Below, piece after piece: positions 8,443-16,231 of a stretch of DNA of 34,029 nt. The number at the start of each line of letters is the position of its first letter. Within the stretch, counting starts at the first letter, position 1. The notes beneath the pieces were generated by a model. That model saw only the letters and a list, made by a program, of their open reading frames with translations. It was not told where the DNA came from and ran no database searches. This DNA comes from Bdellovibrionales bacterium. GTDB taxonomy: Bacteria > Bdellovibrionota > Bdellovibrionia > Bdellovibrionales > Bdellovibrionaceae. The stretch is from positions 1-34,029 of the forward strand of contig SXSU01000089.1 in the NCBI GenBank assembly GCA_005793345.1, written 5' to 3'. A program made the translations under genes and the position numbers.

Positions 8443-9633
8443 CTACCAGAGAAAACCAAAAATCCATAGAGGCCATTCTTTAGCATAAACCCGATCAAGG
8501 GTTTCTTTAATAACAATATCAGATTTTTTGATCGACTTATTTTTTCCACCAATTTCAAATAAAATATTGTTTACTTTAAAATCTCCCATTGTTTCATTTT
8601 TAGAGGTCATCACTTTGTAGCCAACTTGTTTAAGTGTTGATACAAAATAGGCCTCTCGACGGTTCCCAATATGGCCACCTAAAGAATTATAAAAAGAACA
8701 ATCTTGAAATAATATCTTATCTCCTTTTGAATGCCCCTTTGGAGTGTCAGTATTATAAATGATTTGGATAATTCCAGAAGCTTCTAAAACAAATAATAAT
8801 TCATATACTTTGTCTTTACCAATTTCCCATTGACTGCACAAAGATTGGATATTGATAGTGGGTATAGTCGCAGACGCCAAATATCCAACTATAGATTTTA
8901 ATGCTCCAAGATGAGTATCTCGCAAACTTGGCAAAAAATAGGGAATATCTGTATAGATCGTCTTTTCGATGATATTTAAAATCCGTTCTTGATATTTACC
9001 TTCAACAAAAAAAGGTCTCTGCCCAAAATCAAGAAATTCTAAAAATAATTTATTAATATTTTCATTTTCAATAAAATAAACTAATGGTTCCGGTATATTT
9101 AATTTTTTTTTATTCAGAAAAAAGATTAATGGATCAAAAATTGGCAGTTCTATTTTCGTTTTAAAATAAATATATTCTCTAAACGAAAGTAGAGATAAAA
9201 GTATTTTTGGAAATCTACGCGACAGGTCTGCATTTCCATGTCTAAGTATTAGTGAACTACTATCAGAAAGCGTTATTTTAAGTTTGGGAAATGAGTCGTA
9301 AATATTTTTTATTACTAAACTCCAATTTGGATAAAAATGTATTTCATCCAAAAATAACTTTCGATACCCTTGATTATAGGCATCCTCTGTAATTTCGTAT
9401 AAATTTTCATTAATTAATTTTAAATCGTCTAAGCTAAGATATAAACTATTATCGAATTGAGCTGCTTGAGAAAGAAGATATGTAGATTTCCCTGTTCCTC
9501 GAGGCCCAATTAAAAGATCGCCTTTAGAGTTTAATTTGATATTTCGAAAATGAGGGCGCAACTCTAATCCATTAAGACTATCCATCAATCTTTCTTGTTT
9601 TTTTAACTGCTCTGTTAAAATTTGCGAACTCAT
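8443..9633 (-). CDS. AAA_14/DUF4143-type ATPase (first of two)
   Basis: 396 residues. Walker A GPRGTGKST is at 43-51 and Walker B LFLDE at 93-97. A DSSS polar segment follows where this family usually has GSS. A winged-helix-like region precedes a C-terminal domain with GDFKVNNILFEIGGKNK, reminiscent of the D...ExK core of the restriction-endonuclease fold in DUF4143 proteins. The family is widespread and its function is not established. The ATG at 9633 follows AGGGAGGTGTGTT, a very strong ribosome-binding site; an ATG seven codons upstream was rejected. Its promoter is covered by three evenly spaced palindromes, so it is probably tightly repressed. It shares architecture, not close sequence, with the ATPase at 15053-16228. 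Confidence 0.8.
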   Translation of the reverse strand: MSSQILTEQLKKQERLMDSLNGLELRPHFRNIKLNSKGDLLIGPRGTGKSTYLLSQAAQFDNSLYLSLDDLKLINENLYEITEDAYNQGYRKLFLDEIHFYPNWSLVIKNIYDSFPKLKITLSDSSSLILRHGNADLSRRFPKILLSLLSFREYIYFKTKIELPIFDPLIFFLNKKKLNIPEPLVYFIENENINKLFLEFLDFGQRPFFVEGKYQERILNIIEKTIYTDIPYFLPSLRDTHLGALKSIVGYLASATIPTINIQSLCSQWEIGKDKVYELLFVLEASGIIQIIYNTDTPKGHSKGDKILFQDCSFYNSLGGHIGNRREAYFVSTLKQVGYKVMTSKNETMGDFKVNNILFEIGGKNKSIKKSDIVIKETLDRVYAKEWPLWIFGFLW

Positions 9634-9658
9634 AACACACCTCCCTAACCCCATAAAT

Positions 9659-9688
9659 ATAATCGTCCTATAGTAGGTCGATTGTCAA
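9659..9688 (-). promoter_or_regulatory. Promoter of the first AAA_14 ATPase gene
   Basis: On the minus strand, perfect TTGACA (9688-9683), an 18-bp spacer, then GATTAT (9664-9659), about 25 nt before the ATG at 9633. The spacer is occupied by the operator-like palindrome centred on 9672. Confidence 0.6.
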
Positions 9689-9744
9689 TATACACGATCT
9701 ATTATAGGAATTATAATTATAAAATCGTCCTGATACAGGACTAT
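9661..9744. promoter_or_regulatory. Three phased operator-like palindromes over the ATPase promoter
   Basis: Site a (9661-9683): AATCGtCCTA, TAG, TAGGtCGATT, 9 of 10 pairs matching. Site b (about 9694-9709): TCTA, TTA, TAGG. Site c (9723-9744): AATCGTCCTG, ATA, CAGGACTATA, with a perfect GTCCTG/CAGGAC core. The centres are at 9672, 9703 and 9734, exactly 31 bp apart (about three helical turns). The half-site AATCGTCCT is identical in a and c. Site a fills the -35/-10 spacer. This looks like a cooperative repressor array. Confidence 0.7.
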
Positions 9745-9788
9745 AACAAAGGATAGGGCGCACTCGTAGTTAATATATTATTGGAATT

Positions 9789-12449
9789 TTATAGTAATTT
9801 TTTTAAAAATTGCCCTGTTATGCTTTTTGAATTTTTAACAACAGTTTCTGGTGTTCCTTCTGCGACAATTAGTCCTCCTGCTGTCCCGCCATCTGGGCCC
9901 ATATCAATAATATGATCGGCAAGCTTGATGACATCTAAATTGTGTTCAATAACCAAAACAGTGTTTCCCTGATCAACTAATTTTTGTAAAAGTTCGCATA
10001 ATTTTCTTACATCATCAAAATGCAATCCAGTCGTAGGTTCATCTAAAATATAAATAGTTTTACCCGTTCCTCGTTTTGATAACTCTTTACTTAACTTTAC
10101 TCTTTGAGCTTCTCCACCACTGAGGGTTGTTGAACTTTGTCCAAGTGTCATGTAGTCAAGACCTACCTGATGAAGTGTTTCAAGTTTTCGATGTATCAAC
10201 GTGTGGTTTCTAAAAAATTCTAAAGCTTCAATAACAGTAAAATTTAAAACATCACTGATTGATTTACCTTTGTATTTTACTAACTCTGTTTCCGCATTAT
10301 AACGACGTCCTTGGCAAACATCACAATGCACATACACATCACTCATGAAGTGCATCTCAAGACAGATTTGTCCTTGCCCTTGACAATGTTCACAACGTCC
10401 ACCCTTTAAATTAAAACTAAATCGACCAGGGGGATATCCACGAATTTGAGAGTCAGGTAGTTTTGCAAATAAATCTCTAATGAGTGGAAATAAACCAACA
10501 TACGTTGCTGGAGTTGAACGTGGAGTTCGTCCAATTGGCCGCTGATTTATATCAATGACTTTATCAATTAGCTCTAGTCCTTTAATTTCACGATAAACTT
10601 CTGGTTCAGCTGGTGAATCATAAAAATGACGAGCCAATGCTTTATATAGTGTATCCATGATAAGTGTTGATTTTCCACTTCCAGAAACTCCAGTAATAAC
10701 AGTTAGAGTTCCAAGTGGTATTTTTAGATCGACATTTTGTAAATTATTTCCTTTTGCTCCTCGTAATTCGAACCATCGTTCTTTATCTTTAGGATCTGTA
10801 AATCTTCGCTTTTCTGGTAATGGAATTTTTTTTCTTCCACTCAAATATGCTCCAGTAAGACTGGTTGGATGATTGGATATTTCTTTTGGAGTGCCTTCAG
10901 CTATCAACTCACCACCTTCGCTCCCAGCTCTTGGCCCTAGATCTACTATGTGGTCCGCAAACATAATTGTATCTTCATCATGTTCAACCAAAATTACTGT
11001 ATTACCTCGATCTTTAAGCTCTTTAATAATTCCTAATAATCGATGATGATCTCGGGGATGTAAACCAATACTCGGCTCATCAAGCACGTACAGTACTCCA
11101 ACAAGAGCTGATCCCACTTGAGTTGCCAAACGTAGTCGTTGTGCTTCACCACCCGACAATGTTCGCACAGATCGATCTAAACTTAAATACCCAGTACCTA
11201 CTCTTAATAAATAATCCACTTTTTCATTGAGTGGCTTTAAAATTTTATCAGCTAAAATTTTTTGCCGGTCGTTCCATTTTTGAATCTCAAACCATTTTTT
11301 AAGTTCAACTAAGGGCATGTGAGAAAGTTCGGCAATATTTTTTCCTGAGACTTTCACACTCAATGCTTCGGGACTTAATCGCGTTCCTTGGCAATGGGGA
11401 CAAACTTTAAATTTGAAATTAAATTCTGAAGACTCATCACTATCACTATCATCGTCTTTACTTTTTGATTTGGCTTTTGCATTTTTTTGCGAACTGCTTG
11501 ACTGTGGGCTGACATGATATTTGATATTTGTGAGTTTTCGAGTTCCCTCATCAGAGACTCCAAATTCAGTCTCTTCTACGATATCTAAAGTTCCCAACCC
11601 CTTACACGCAGAGCATGCTCCTCGAGGATGATTAAAGCTCCATAACCTTGGTTCAAGTTCTGGAAAGCTAAAACTACACTGTGGACAAATTGCTTTTAAC
11701 GAATACAAAGTTCTTTTACCATCTACAAACTCAATTATTAATTTACCTTGTGCCATATTCAATGCCGTGTGGACACTTTGTGATATACGATCTTTCAACG
11801 TAGATTTTAAAATTAATTGGTCAACAACTAAATCAATAGTATGAGCTTTATGTTTTGATAATTTTTTTGCATTTTGCAATTCAATCATCTCACCGTCGAC
11901 TCGTGCTTTTATAAATCCCTTTTTAATCCACTTTTGAAATTCATTTAAGAATTCACCCTTTTGACTTTCTGCCATGGGTGCCAATATATAAAATTTAGAG
12001 CCTTCTTTTAGTTTTAAAATTGATTCAATAATTTGTTGAGGTGTTTGATGCGTTAAAGGCAAATGATGATTTGGACATTCAGGAATACCAACTTTTGAAT
12101 AAAGTAATCTTAAAAAATCGTAGACTTCGGTTACTGTACCAACTGTTGAACGCGGATTTAATGAAACTGTTTTTTGATCAATAGCGATTGAAGGTGTTAA
12201 TCCCGTCATTGAATCAACATTGGGTTTACTCATGGGCTCTAAAAACTGCCGCGCATAATTAGACATACTTTCAATATATCGACGATGCCCCTCCGCATAA
12301 ATTGTTTCAAATGCAAGAGATGACTTTCCACTACCACTGAGTCCGGTAATAACAGTTATTTTATGTCGTGGAATTTCTAAAGAAATATTTTTTAAATTAT
12401 GTTCTTTTGCACCTTTAATAACTATTTTCTCGAGATTTGTATTTTTCAT
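9789..12449 (-). CDS. uvrA: Excinuclease ABC subunit UvrA
   Basis: UvrA is the damage-recognition ATPase of nucleotide excision repair. Two ABC cassettes are visible: Walker A GLSGSGKS and GVSGSGKS, two LSGGEAQR signatures, and two Walker B/DEP motifs. Zinc modules CPQC...CSAC and CEHCQGQG...CDVC are present. At 886 residues it is shorter than usual (about 940). The missing part is the DNA-contacting insertion domain between the first zinc module and CPHCQG. That stretch is about 60 residues rather than about 105, and residues about 312-342 are a Ser/Lys/Asp low-complexity run. The ATG at 12449 is used; a TTG six codons upstream overlaps the -10. There is no clear ribosome-binding site, and the promoter predicts a leaderless mRNA. 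Confidence 0.97.
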   Translation of the reverse strand: MKNTNLEKIVIKGAKEHNLKNISLEIPRHKITVITGLSGSGKSSLAFETIYAEGHRRYIESMSNYARQFLEPMSKPNVDSMTGLTPSIAIDQKTVSLNPRSTVGTVTEVYDFLRLLYSKVGIPECPNHHLPLTHQTPQQIIESILKLKEGSKFYILAPMAESQKGEFLNEFQKWIKKGFIKARVDGEMIELQNAKKLSKHKAHTIDLVVDQLILKSTLKDRISQSVHTALNMAQGKLIIEFVDGKRTLYSLKAICPQCSFSFPELEPRLWSFNHPRGACSACKGLGTLDIVEETEFGVSDEGTRKLTNIKYHVSPQSSSSQKNAKAKSKSKDDDSDSDESSEFNFKFKVCPHCQGTRLSPEALSVKVSGKNIAELSHMPLVELKKWFEIQKWNDRQKILADKILKPLNEKVDYLLRVGTGYLSLDRSVRTLSGGEAQRLRLATQVGSALVGVLYVLDEPSIGLHPRDHHRLLGIIKELKDRGNTVILVEHDEDTIMFADHIVDLGPRAGSEGGELIAEGTPKEISNHPTSLTGAYLSGRKKIPLPEKRRFTDPKDKERWFELRGAKGNNLQNVDLKIPLGTLTVITGVSGSGKSTLIMDTLYKALARHFYDSPAEPEVYREIKGLELIDKVIDINQRPIGRTPRSTPATYVGLFPLIRDLFAKLPDSQIRGYPPGRFSFNLKGGRCEHCQGQGQICLEMHFMSDVYVHCDVCQGRRYNAETELVKYKGKSISDVLNFTVIEALEFFRNHTLIHRKLETLHQVGLDYMTLGQSSTTLSGGEAQRVKLSKELSKRGTGKTIYILDEPTTGLHFDDVRKLCELLQKLVDQGNTVLVIEHNLDVIKLADHIIDMGPDGGTAGGLIVAEGTPETVVKNSKSITGQFLKKLL

Positions 12450-12456
12450 GTTTGAA

Positions 12457-12486
12457 AGTATAGTCAATGATTCAAAGTAAAGTCAA
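12457..12486 (-). promoter_or_regulatory. uvrA promoter with tandem 19-bp repeat; probable leaderless start
   Basis: TTGACT (12486-12481), 18 bp, TATACT (12462-12457), then 7 nt to the ATG at 12449, which places the transcription start at about the A of the ATG. The region is a tandem repeat of period 19: TTGACTTTACTTTGAA and TTGACTATACTTTCAA, each followed by TCA or ACA. No TTACN3GTAA site (recalled as the Bdellovibrio LexA motif) was seen. Confidence 0.6.
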
Positions 12487-12597
12487 ATTAGTTAGAAGCT
12501 GATGAGAGACTGTTCTCAATTATGATAACAGCACTCTAATTTTTTTGAAAATAAAAAAAGAATATATATTAGTTGCTTTGCAATCACCCAATCTTAA

Positions 12598-12634
12598 ATT
12601 AATACAAACTAAAATTAATACAAACTAAAGTTTG
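12598..12634 (+). repeat. 16-bp tandem repeat ending in the core of hairpin module 3
   Basis: ATTAATACAAACTAAA occurs twice in tandem (12598-12613, 12614-12629). The second unit runs into CAAACTAAAGTTTG (12621-12634), a perfect small hairpin identical to the core of module 3 of the interspersed repeat. It overlaps the -35 of the next gene. Confidence 0.55.
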
Positions 12635-12660
12635 AACTAATTTTCCAATTCAAATATATA
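12632..12660 (+). promoter_or_regulatory. Promoter of the BAAT-like hydrolase gene; probable leaderless start
   Basis: TTGAAC (12632-12637), 17 bp, TATATA (12655-12660), then 7 nt to the ATG at 12668. No ribosome-binding site precedes the ATG. The spacing is the same as at the divergent uvrA promoter. Confidence 0.55.
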
Positions 12661-12667
12661 AATCATA

Positions 12668-13525
12668 ATGAAAGAACCAAAATTAAAAAACTTCAATTCA
12701 CCTTTTAATGGATCATTGTTAGTTGGGCCAAATGACGGATGTTCCCACCCTGGAATTTTGTTATTGCATGGAAGTGAGGGTGGTGGATTTCCGGCTTCAA
12801 AATGCTCTGCAATACGTTTAGCATCAGAAGGTTATGTGGTTCTAGCTTATAGTTATTTTGGTTCTAAAGATGGGCTTACCGGACCAAGAGAAACACTTGC
12901 AGATATAGAAATTCAAAATGTTTTAGATGCACTTATCTGGTTAAAAAAATCTGAATTAGTAGGTGGAAAAAAAGTAGCACTAGATGGTACATCCCGAGGT
13001 GGAGAATTAGCTTTAATATCAGCTAGTATCGCGTTTTCTAAATTAAAAAATTTTGACTCCCTTGATGCAATTGCAGTTCATAGTCCTGGAAATAAAGTTT
13101 GGGGACCTTGGAATCATGATTGGATAGATACACGATGTTGGCTTAGTGATATGCCTTCATCTTACGAAGAATATTTAGCAAATAGTGACCAATTTACTTG
13201 GAATCCAAAATGTGGTCCTGATCCTAGAAGTTTACCTGAAAATTTACGCTATGCTTGGAAATGGCAAAACGTACCATTGATAGAAGGTGATAGAATTGAA
13301 GTGGAAAATATTCGATGTCCAATTTTTATTAGTCAGGGCTTAAAAGATACAGTTTGGCCAGCACAACAATCACTGGATATAGAAAAAATTCTCATTCAAA
13401 ATAAACTTATCCACGAAGTAGCTTTTTATGAAAATGATGATCATGGACTATGTTTAGAAAGCTCTTATGACAGACAAAAAAGACTACTTTCTTTTTATGA
13501 AAAGTATTTAATAAGAGTTGGTTAA
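12668..13525 (+). CDS. Alpha/beta hydrolase, BAAT/acyl-CoA thioester hydrolase-like
   Basis: 285 residues with an alpha/beta-hydrolase fold. An oxyanion-loop motif LLLHGSEGG is near 31-39, the nucleophile elbow GTSRGGELAL gives Ser109, the acid lies in GLKDTVWP (Asp227), and the base in NDDHGLC (His259). GxSxGGELAL and the short N-terminus fit the BAAT C-terminal/dienelactone-hydrolase-like group. The natural substrate is unknown; acyl-CoA thioesters are one possibility. No signal peptide, so probably cytoplasmic. It is monocistronic, divergent from uvrA, and followed by 256 bp without a gene. Confidence 0.75.
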   Translation: MKEPKLKNFNSPFNGSLLVGPNDGCSHPGILLLHGSEGGGFPASKCSAIRLASEGYVVLAYSYFGSKDGLTGPRETLADIEIQNVLDALIWLKKSELVGGKKVALDGTSRGGELALISASIAFSKLKNFDSLDAIAVHSPGNKVWGPWNHDWIDTRCWLSDMPSSYEEYLANSDQFTWNPKCGPDPRSLPENLRYAWKWQNVPLIEGDRIEVENIRCPIFISQGLKDTVWPAQQSLDIEKILIQNKLIHEVAFYENDDHGLCLESSYDRQKRLLSFYEKYLIRVG

Positions 13526-13658
13526 AGTGTTATTCTGGTACTTCAGCAAAGCAAATGTCAAATGACCCAAATCAATAGTTTAATTTTCATCCCTTTAAGC
13601 GATATTATAAAAGGTATTATATTTATAAAAATAAAAAATAATGACAGAATTTTTACTT

Positions 13659-13670
13659 ATGAAATTTCAT
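13659..13670. promoter_or_regulatory. Perfect 12-bp palindrome upstream of the TSUP permease gene
   Basis: ATGAAATTTCAT lies about 110 bp before the permease ATG and about 44 bp before a perfect TATAAT at 13714-13719, a candidate -10 without a good -35. It may be an activator or repressor site. The rest of the 13526-13781 gap shows nothing recognisable. Confidence 0.25.
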
Positions 13671-13781
13671 GTCTTATTTGCTGATTTGCAAAAATATTAA
13701 AATTCAATTGCAGTATAATAATATCTGCCAAATGATAAACAACCTCAATTAATTTTTAACATTTAATTAAATAGGATAAAA

Positions 13782-14558
13782 ATGACTTACTTTATTTTAA
13801 TTGGAATCGTTTCACTTTTAGCATCACTTTTGACATTTTTTTCAGGATTTGGATTAGGAACATTATTACTTCCTGTATTTGCACTTTTTTTTAAATTACC
13901 AATTGCTGTTGGACTTACTGCGATTGTTCATTTTTTAAATAATATTTTTAAATTTTTATTAATTAAAAAAAATATTAATAAATCAATTTTATTTAAATTT
14001 GCATCACCAGCTATTCCAGCTGCATTCCTAGGATCTGCATTATTAATGTATATCGGAAATAAGGAACCACTTTATATTTATTTTATCGGCGATAAAGAAT
14101 GTAAAATTGAAATTATTAAACTCACATTTTCTTTACTAATGATAATTTTTTCTTTATTTGAAATTCTACCACAACTAAAAAAGTGGAGTGTTGATAAAAA
14201 ATATCTTAGTGTGGGTGGATTTTTAAGTGGCTTTTTTGGAGGGTTATCTGGTCATCAAGGAGCTCTTCGAAGCGCCTTCTTAATTAAATCTGGACTTTCA
14301 AAAGAAGAATTTGTAGCGACAGGTATTGCCACAGCCTGCCTGGTTGATATTACTCGTTTAGGAATTTATGGATTTAGCTCATTGCACACAGATACTTTTG
14401 CAAATCTTAGTATTCTTACAGTAGCAAGCCTATGCGCCTTCGTCGGTGCATATCTAGGAAGTAAATTACTCACCAAAGTAACTCTTGGTGTAGTTCAAAA
14501 TATTGTAAGTATTTTAATGTTTTTCACTGCAATTTTAATTGGAATGGGAATTATTTAA
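13782..14558 (+). CDS. TSUP (TauE/SafE, UPF0721) family membrane permease
   Basis: 258 residues, almost entirely hydrophobic, with about seven to eight predicted membrane helices in two halves. The first half begins with SLLASLLTFFSGFGLGTLLLP, the second with the Gly-rich SGFFGGLSGHQGALRSAFL, the repeated motif of the TauE/SafE family. Members export or import sulfite, sulfoacetate and other anions; the substrate here is unknown. The ATG has AGGA 5 nt upstream. Its 3' end overlaps by 24 nt the end of the converging TldD remnant. No sulfur-metabolism genes are nearby to suggest a substrate. Confidence 0.85.
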   Translation: MTYFILIGIVSLLASLLTFFSGFGLGTLLLPVFALFFKLPIAVGLTAIVHFLNNIFKFLLIKKNINKSILFKFASPAIPAAFLGSALLMYIGNKEPLYIYFIGDKECKIEIIKLTFSLLMIIFSLFEILPQLKKWSVDKKYLSVGGFLSGFFGGLSGHQGALRSAFLIKSGLSKEEFVATGIATACLVDITRLGIYGFSSLHTDTFANLSILTVASLCAFVGAYLGSKLLTKVTLGVVQNIVSILMFFTAILIGMGII

Positions 14559-14946
14559 TCTAAATTTAAAATTATAATTTTCAATGAGTTCCTTTTTTTC
14601 AGACAGAGTATTTTTATAAAATCCATCACTAGCAAGGCGCTTAAAACATGGTTGTTGTGGTGGAACTTGAAATTGAGCGTTCCCAAATGGAAATTCAAGA
14701 CTTGATTGAATTAGATTTTTTAGTTCAGTATCAAGAATCTCAACTTTAGTTGTCGCTGCAAAAAACCATCTACCCCTATTGAATATTCGGATAAATGCTC
14801 CTAATGATGGTCTTTCATCACAATCAGTTAATACACCATTTATAAATTGAACTTTCGATGACCTTGTATATTCAATTCTGATGTCGTAGAAGTCGACACC
14901 AAAATTGTTTTTTTTTAATTTTATCAAAATAGGACCCTAAATTCAT
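14535..14946 (-). pseudogene. Remnant of a TldD/PmbA-type protease gene (N-terminal part, frameshifted)
   Basis: The readable frame (TTG at 14927, 130 codons) matches the TldD/PmbA N-terminal domain: FYDIRIEYTRSS, then LGAFIRIFNRGRWFFAAT. It stops at 14535, well before the catalytic C-terminal domain expected in a protein of about 450 residues. An ATG at 14946 in another frame reads MNLGSYFDKIKK, a typical family opening. It joins the readable frame if one A is removed from a run of nine A at about 14908-14916. The gene therefore looks frameshifted and 3'-truncated, with the TSUP gene now where its rest would be. Alternatives are a sequencing error, slippage on A9, or a functional short N-domain protein. 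Confidence 0.6.
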
Positions 14947-15052
14947 AGGTTATTCACTTTCTCATTGTTATTTTTTACGATATATTCACAAACATTTGAA
15001 TTCAAGTATTTCCTGACAGTTAAAATTGGAATTTATTTCAATTTAATTTGAT

Positions 15053-16228
15053 TTAAATTTCATTACTCCACAATTCTTTTATAAAAATATCTAAGGGATA
15101 AATTTCTAAACTCTTTTTAGTCAACCGCTGGTCTCCAAGATAAATACAAATAGATTTTTTCACTCTGTTTTTGTATTTATCTTTTACTAAATGTGATAAT
15201 TTCTCAAATCGACTATCCCATTTTTTAGAAAGTTTTACTTCTACTGTTATAAACTCAGAAGGTGCATTTATACTTTTACTTTTTGTTTCTATAATAAAAT
15301 CAATATCACCCAATGATGGGCTATTGTAATAATAAAACTTCCACTTTTTTCTATTAATTTCAGCATAGGTCTTTAGTTCATTTAATATCAAACTTTCAAA
15401 ATAAAACCCTTTGCGTTCTGGACGATCTGAAATATCTTGAAACCCTTCAGCAGCCCTTGCAACTCCCGAGTCAAAAAAATAAAATCGACTATGTTTTGTT
15501 TCATTCAATGTAAGATTTAAAGGGTATCCAGGTATTAAATATCCCACTAAAGTTTCTTCAAGAATATTAAACCATGCTTTTACAGTATCTCCTGAAACTC
15601 CAACTTCTCGACTTATATTTTCGAAGTTTAGTATCATTCCATGATATTGTCCCGCCAATTCTATAAAGTGAGAAAACTGATTTAAATTTCGTGCCAAACT
15701 CTCTTGGAAAACTTCTTCTTTTAAATAAGTCTGCACATAGCTAGATAGAAAATCTTCTGCCAATTCCGAATTCTTTTCAAGTATACTTTTAGCCAAAGTT
15801 CCAAACTCCAGAATATGGTCTATTTTTTTTAGTCTATTTAATTCGTAAAGAGTAAACGGAAACATTTTTTTCGAAAGAGCTCGACCAGCGAGTAAATTTA
15901 CACCTGCACGTTTTAATTTACGAGCACTAGATCCTGTTAATACAAAAATTATTTTTTTTTCTTCAATAAGCCGGTGAACTTCATCCAGCAATTCAGGAAT
16001 TTTTTGTATTTCATCAATAAAGACTATTTGTCCTTTTTTCAGATGTCCTACTAATGATTCTAACTTAGAAGGATTTATAGATAATTCCCTTTGATTTTTT
16101 GCTTGAAGTAGATCAATAATTAAGTCCGGTTTAATAATTTCTTTTACAAAAGTACTCTTACCTATACCTCTAGGTCCAAGTAATAAAATTGAATCATTTG
16201 GAAATTTATAAGCTCTTTGTATATTCAT
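15053..16228 (-). CDS. AAA_14/DUF4143 ATPase (second of two)
   Basis: 391 residues with the classic two-part layout. AAA_14: Walker A GPRGIGKST at 18-26, Walker B IVFIDE at 68-73, the sensor segment LTGSSARKL near 97-105 and LLAGRA near 112-117. DUF4143: a winged-helix-like part, then a PD-(D/E)XK-like core with GDIDFIIE (about 309-316) and ITVEVKLSKKW. Members are common and often horizontally acquired; their cellular role is not established. The start is ATG 16228, preceded by an ATGGACAATTAG mini-ORF whose stop touches it. No strong ribosome-binding site. Upstream are two palindromes and a TIGR02147 regulator gene on the same strand. Compared with the ATPase at 8443-9633, this one has the canonical GSS motif. 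Confidence 0.88.
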   Translation of the reverse strand: MNIQRAYKFPNDSILLLGPRGIGKSTFVKEIIKPDLIIDLLQAKNQRELSINPSKLESLVGHLKKGQIVFIDEIQKIPELLDEVHRLIEEKKIIFVLTGSSARKLKRAGVNLLAGRALSKKMFPFTLYELNRLKKIDHILEFGTLAKSILEKNSELAEDFLSSYVQTYLKEEVFQESLARNLNQFSHFIELAGQYHGMILNFENISREVGVSGDTVKAWFNILEETLVGYLIPGYPLNLTLNETKHSRFYFFDSGVARAAEGFQDISDRPERKGFYFESLILNELKTYAEINRKKWKFYYYNSPSLGDIDFIIETKSKSINAPSEFITVEVKLSKKWDSRFEKLSHLVKDKYKNRVKKSICIYLGDQRLTKKSLEIYPLDIFIKELWSNEI

Positions 16229-16231
16229 CTA

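Noticed and set aside
11375..11563. Open frame within uvrA in another frame
   Set aside because: A shadow of the low-complexity insertion region of uvrA; no ribosome-binding site.
12450..12490. LexA box at uvrA
   Set aside because: No TTACN3GTAA or CTGTN8ACAG site is present.
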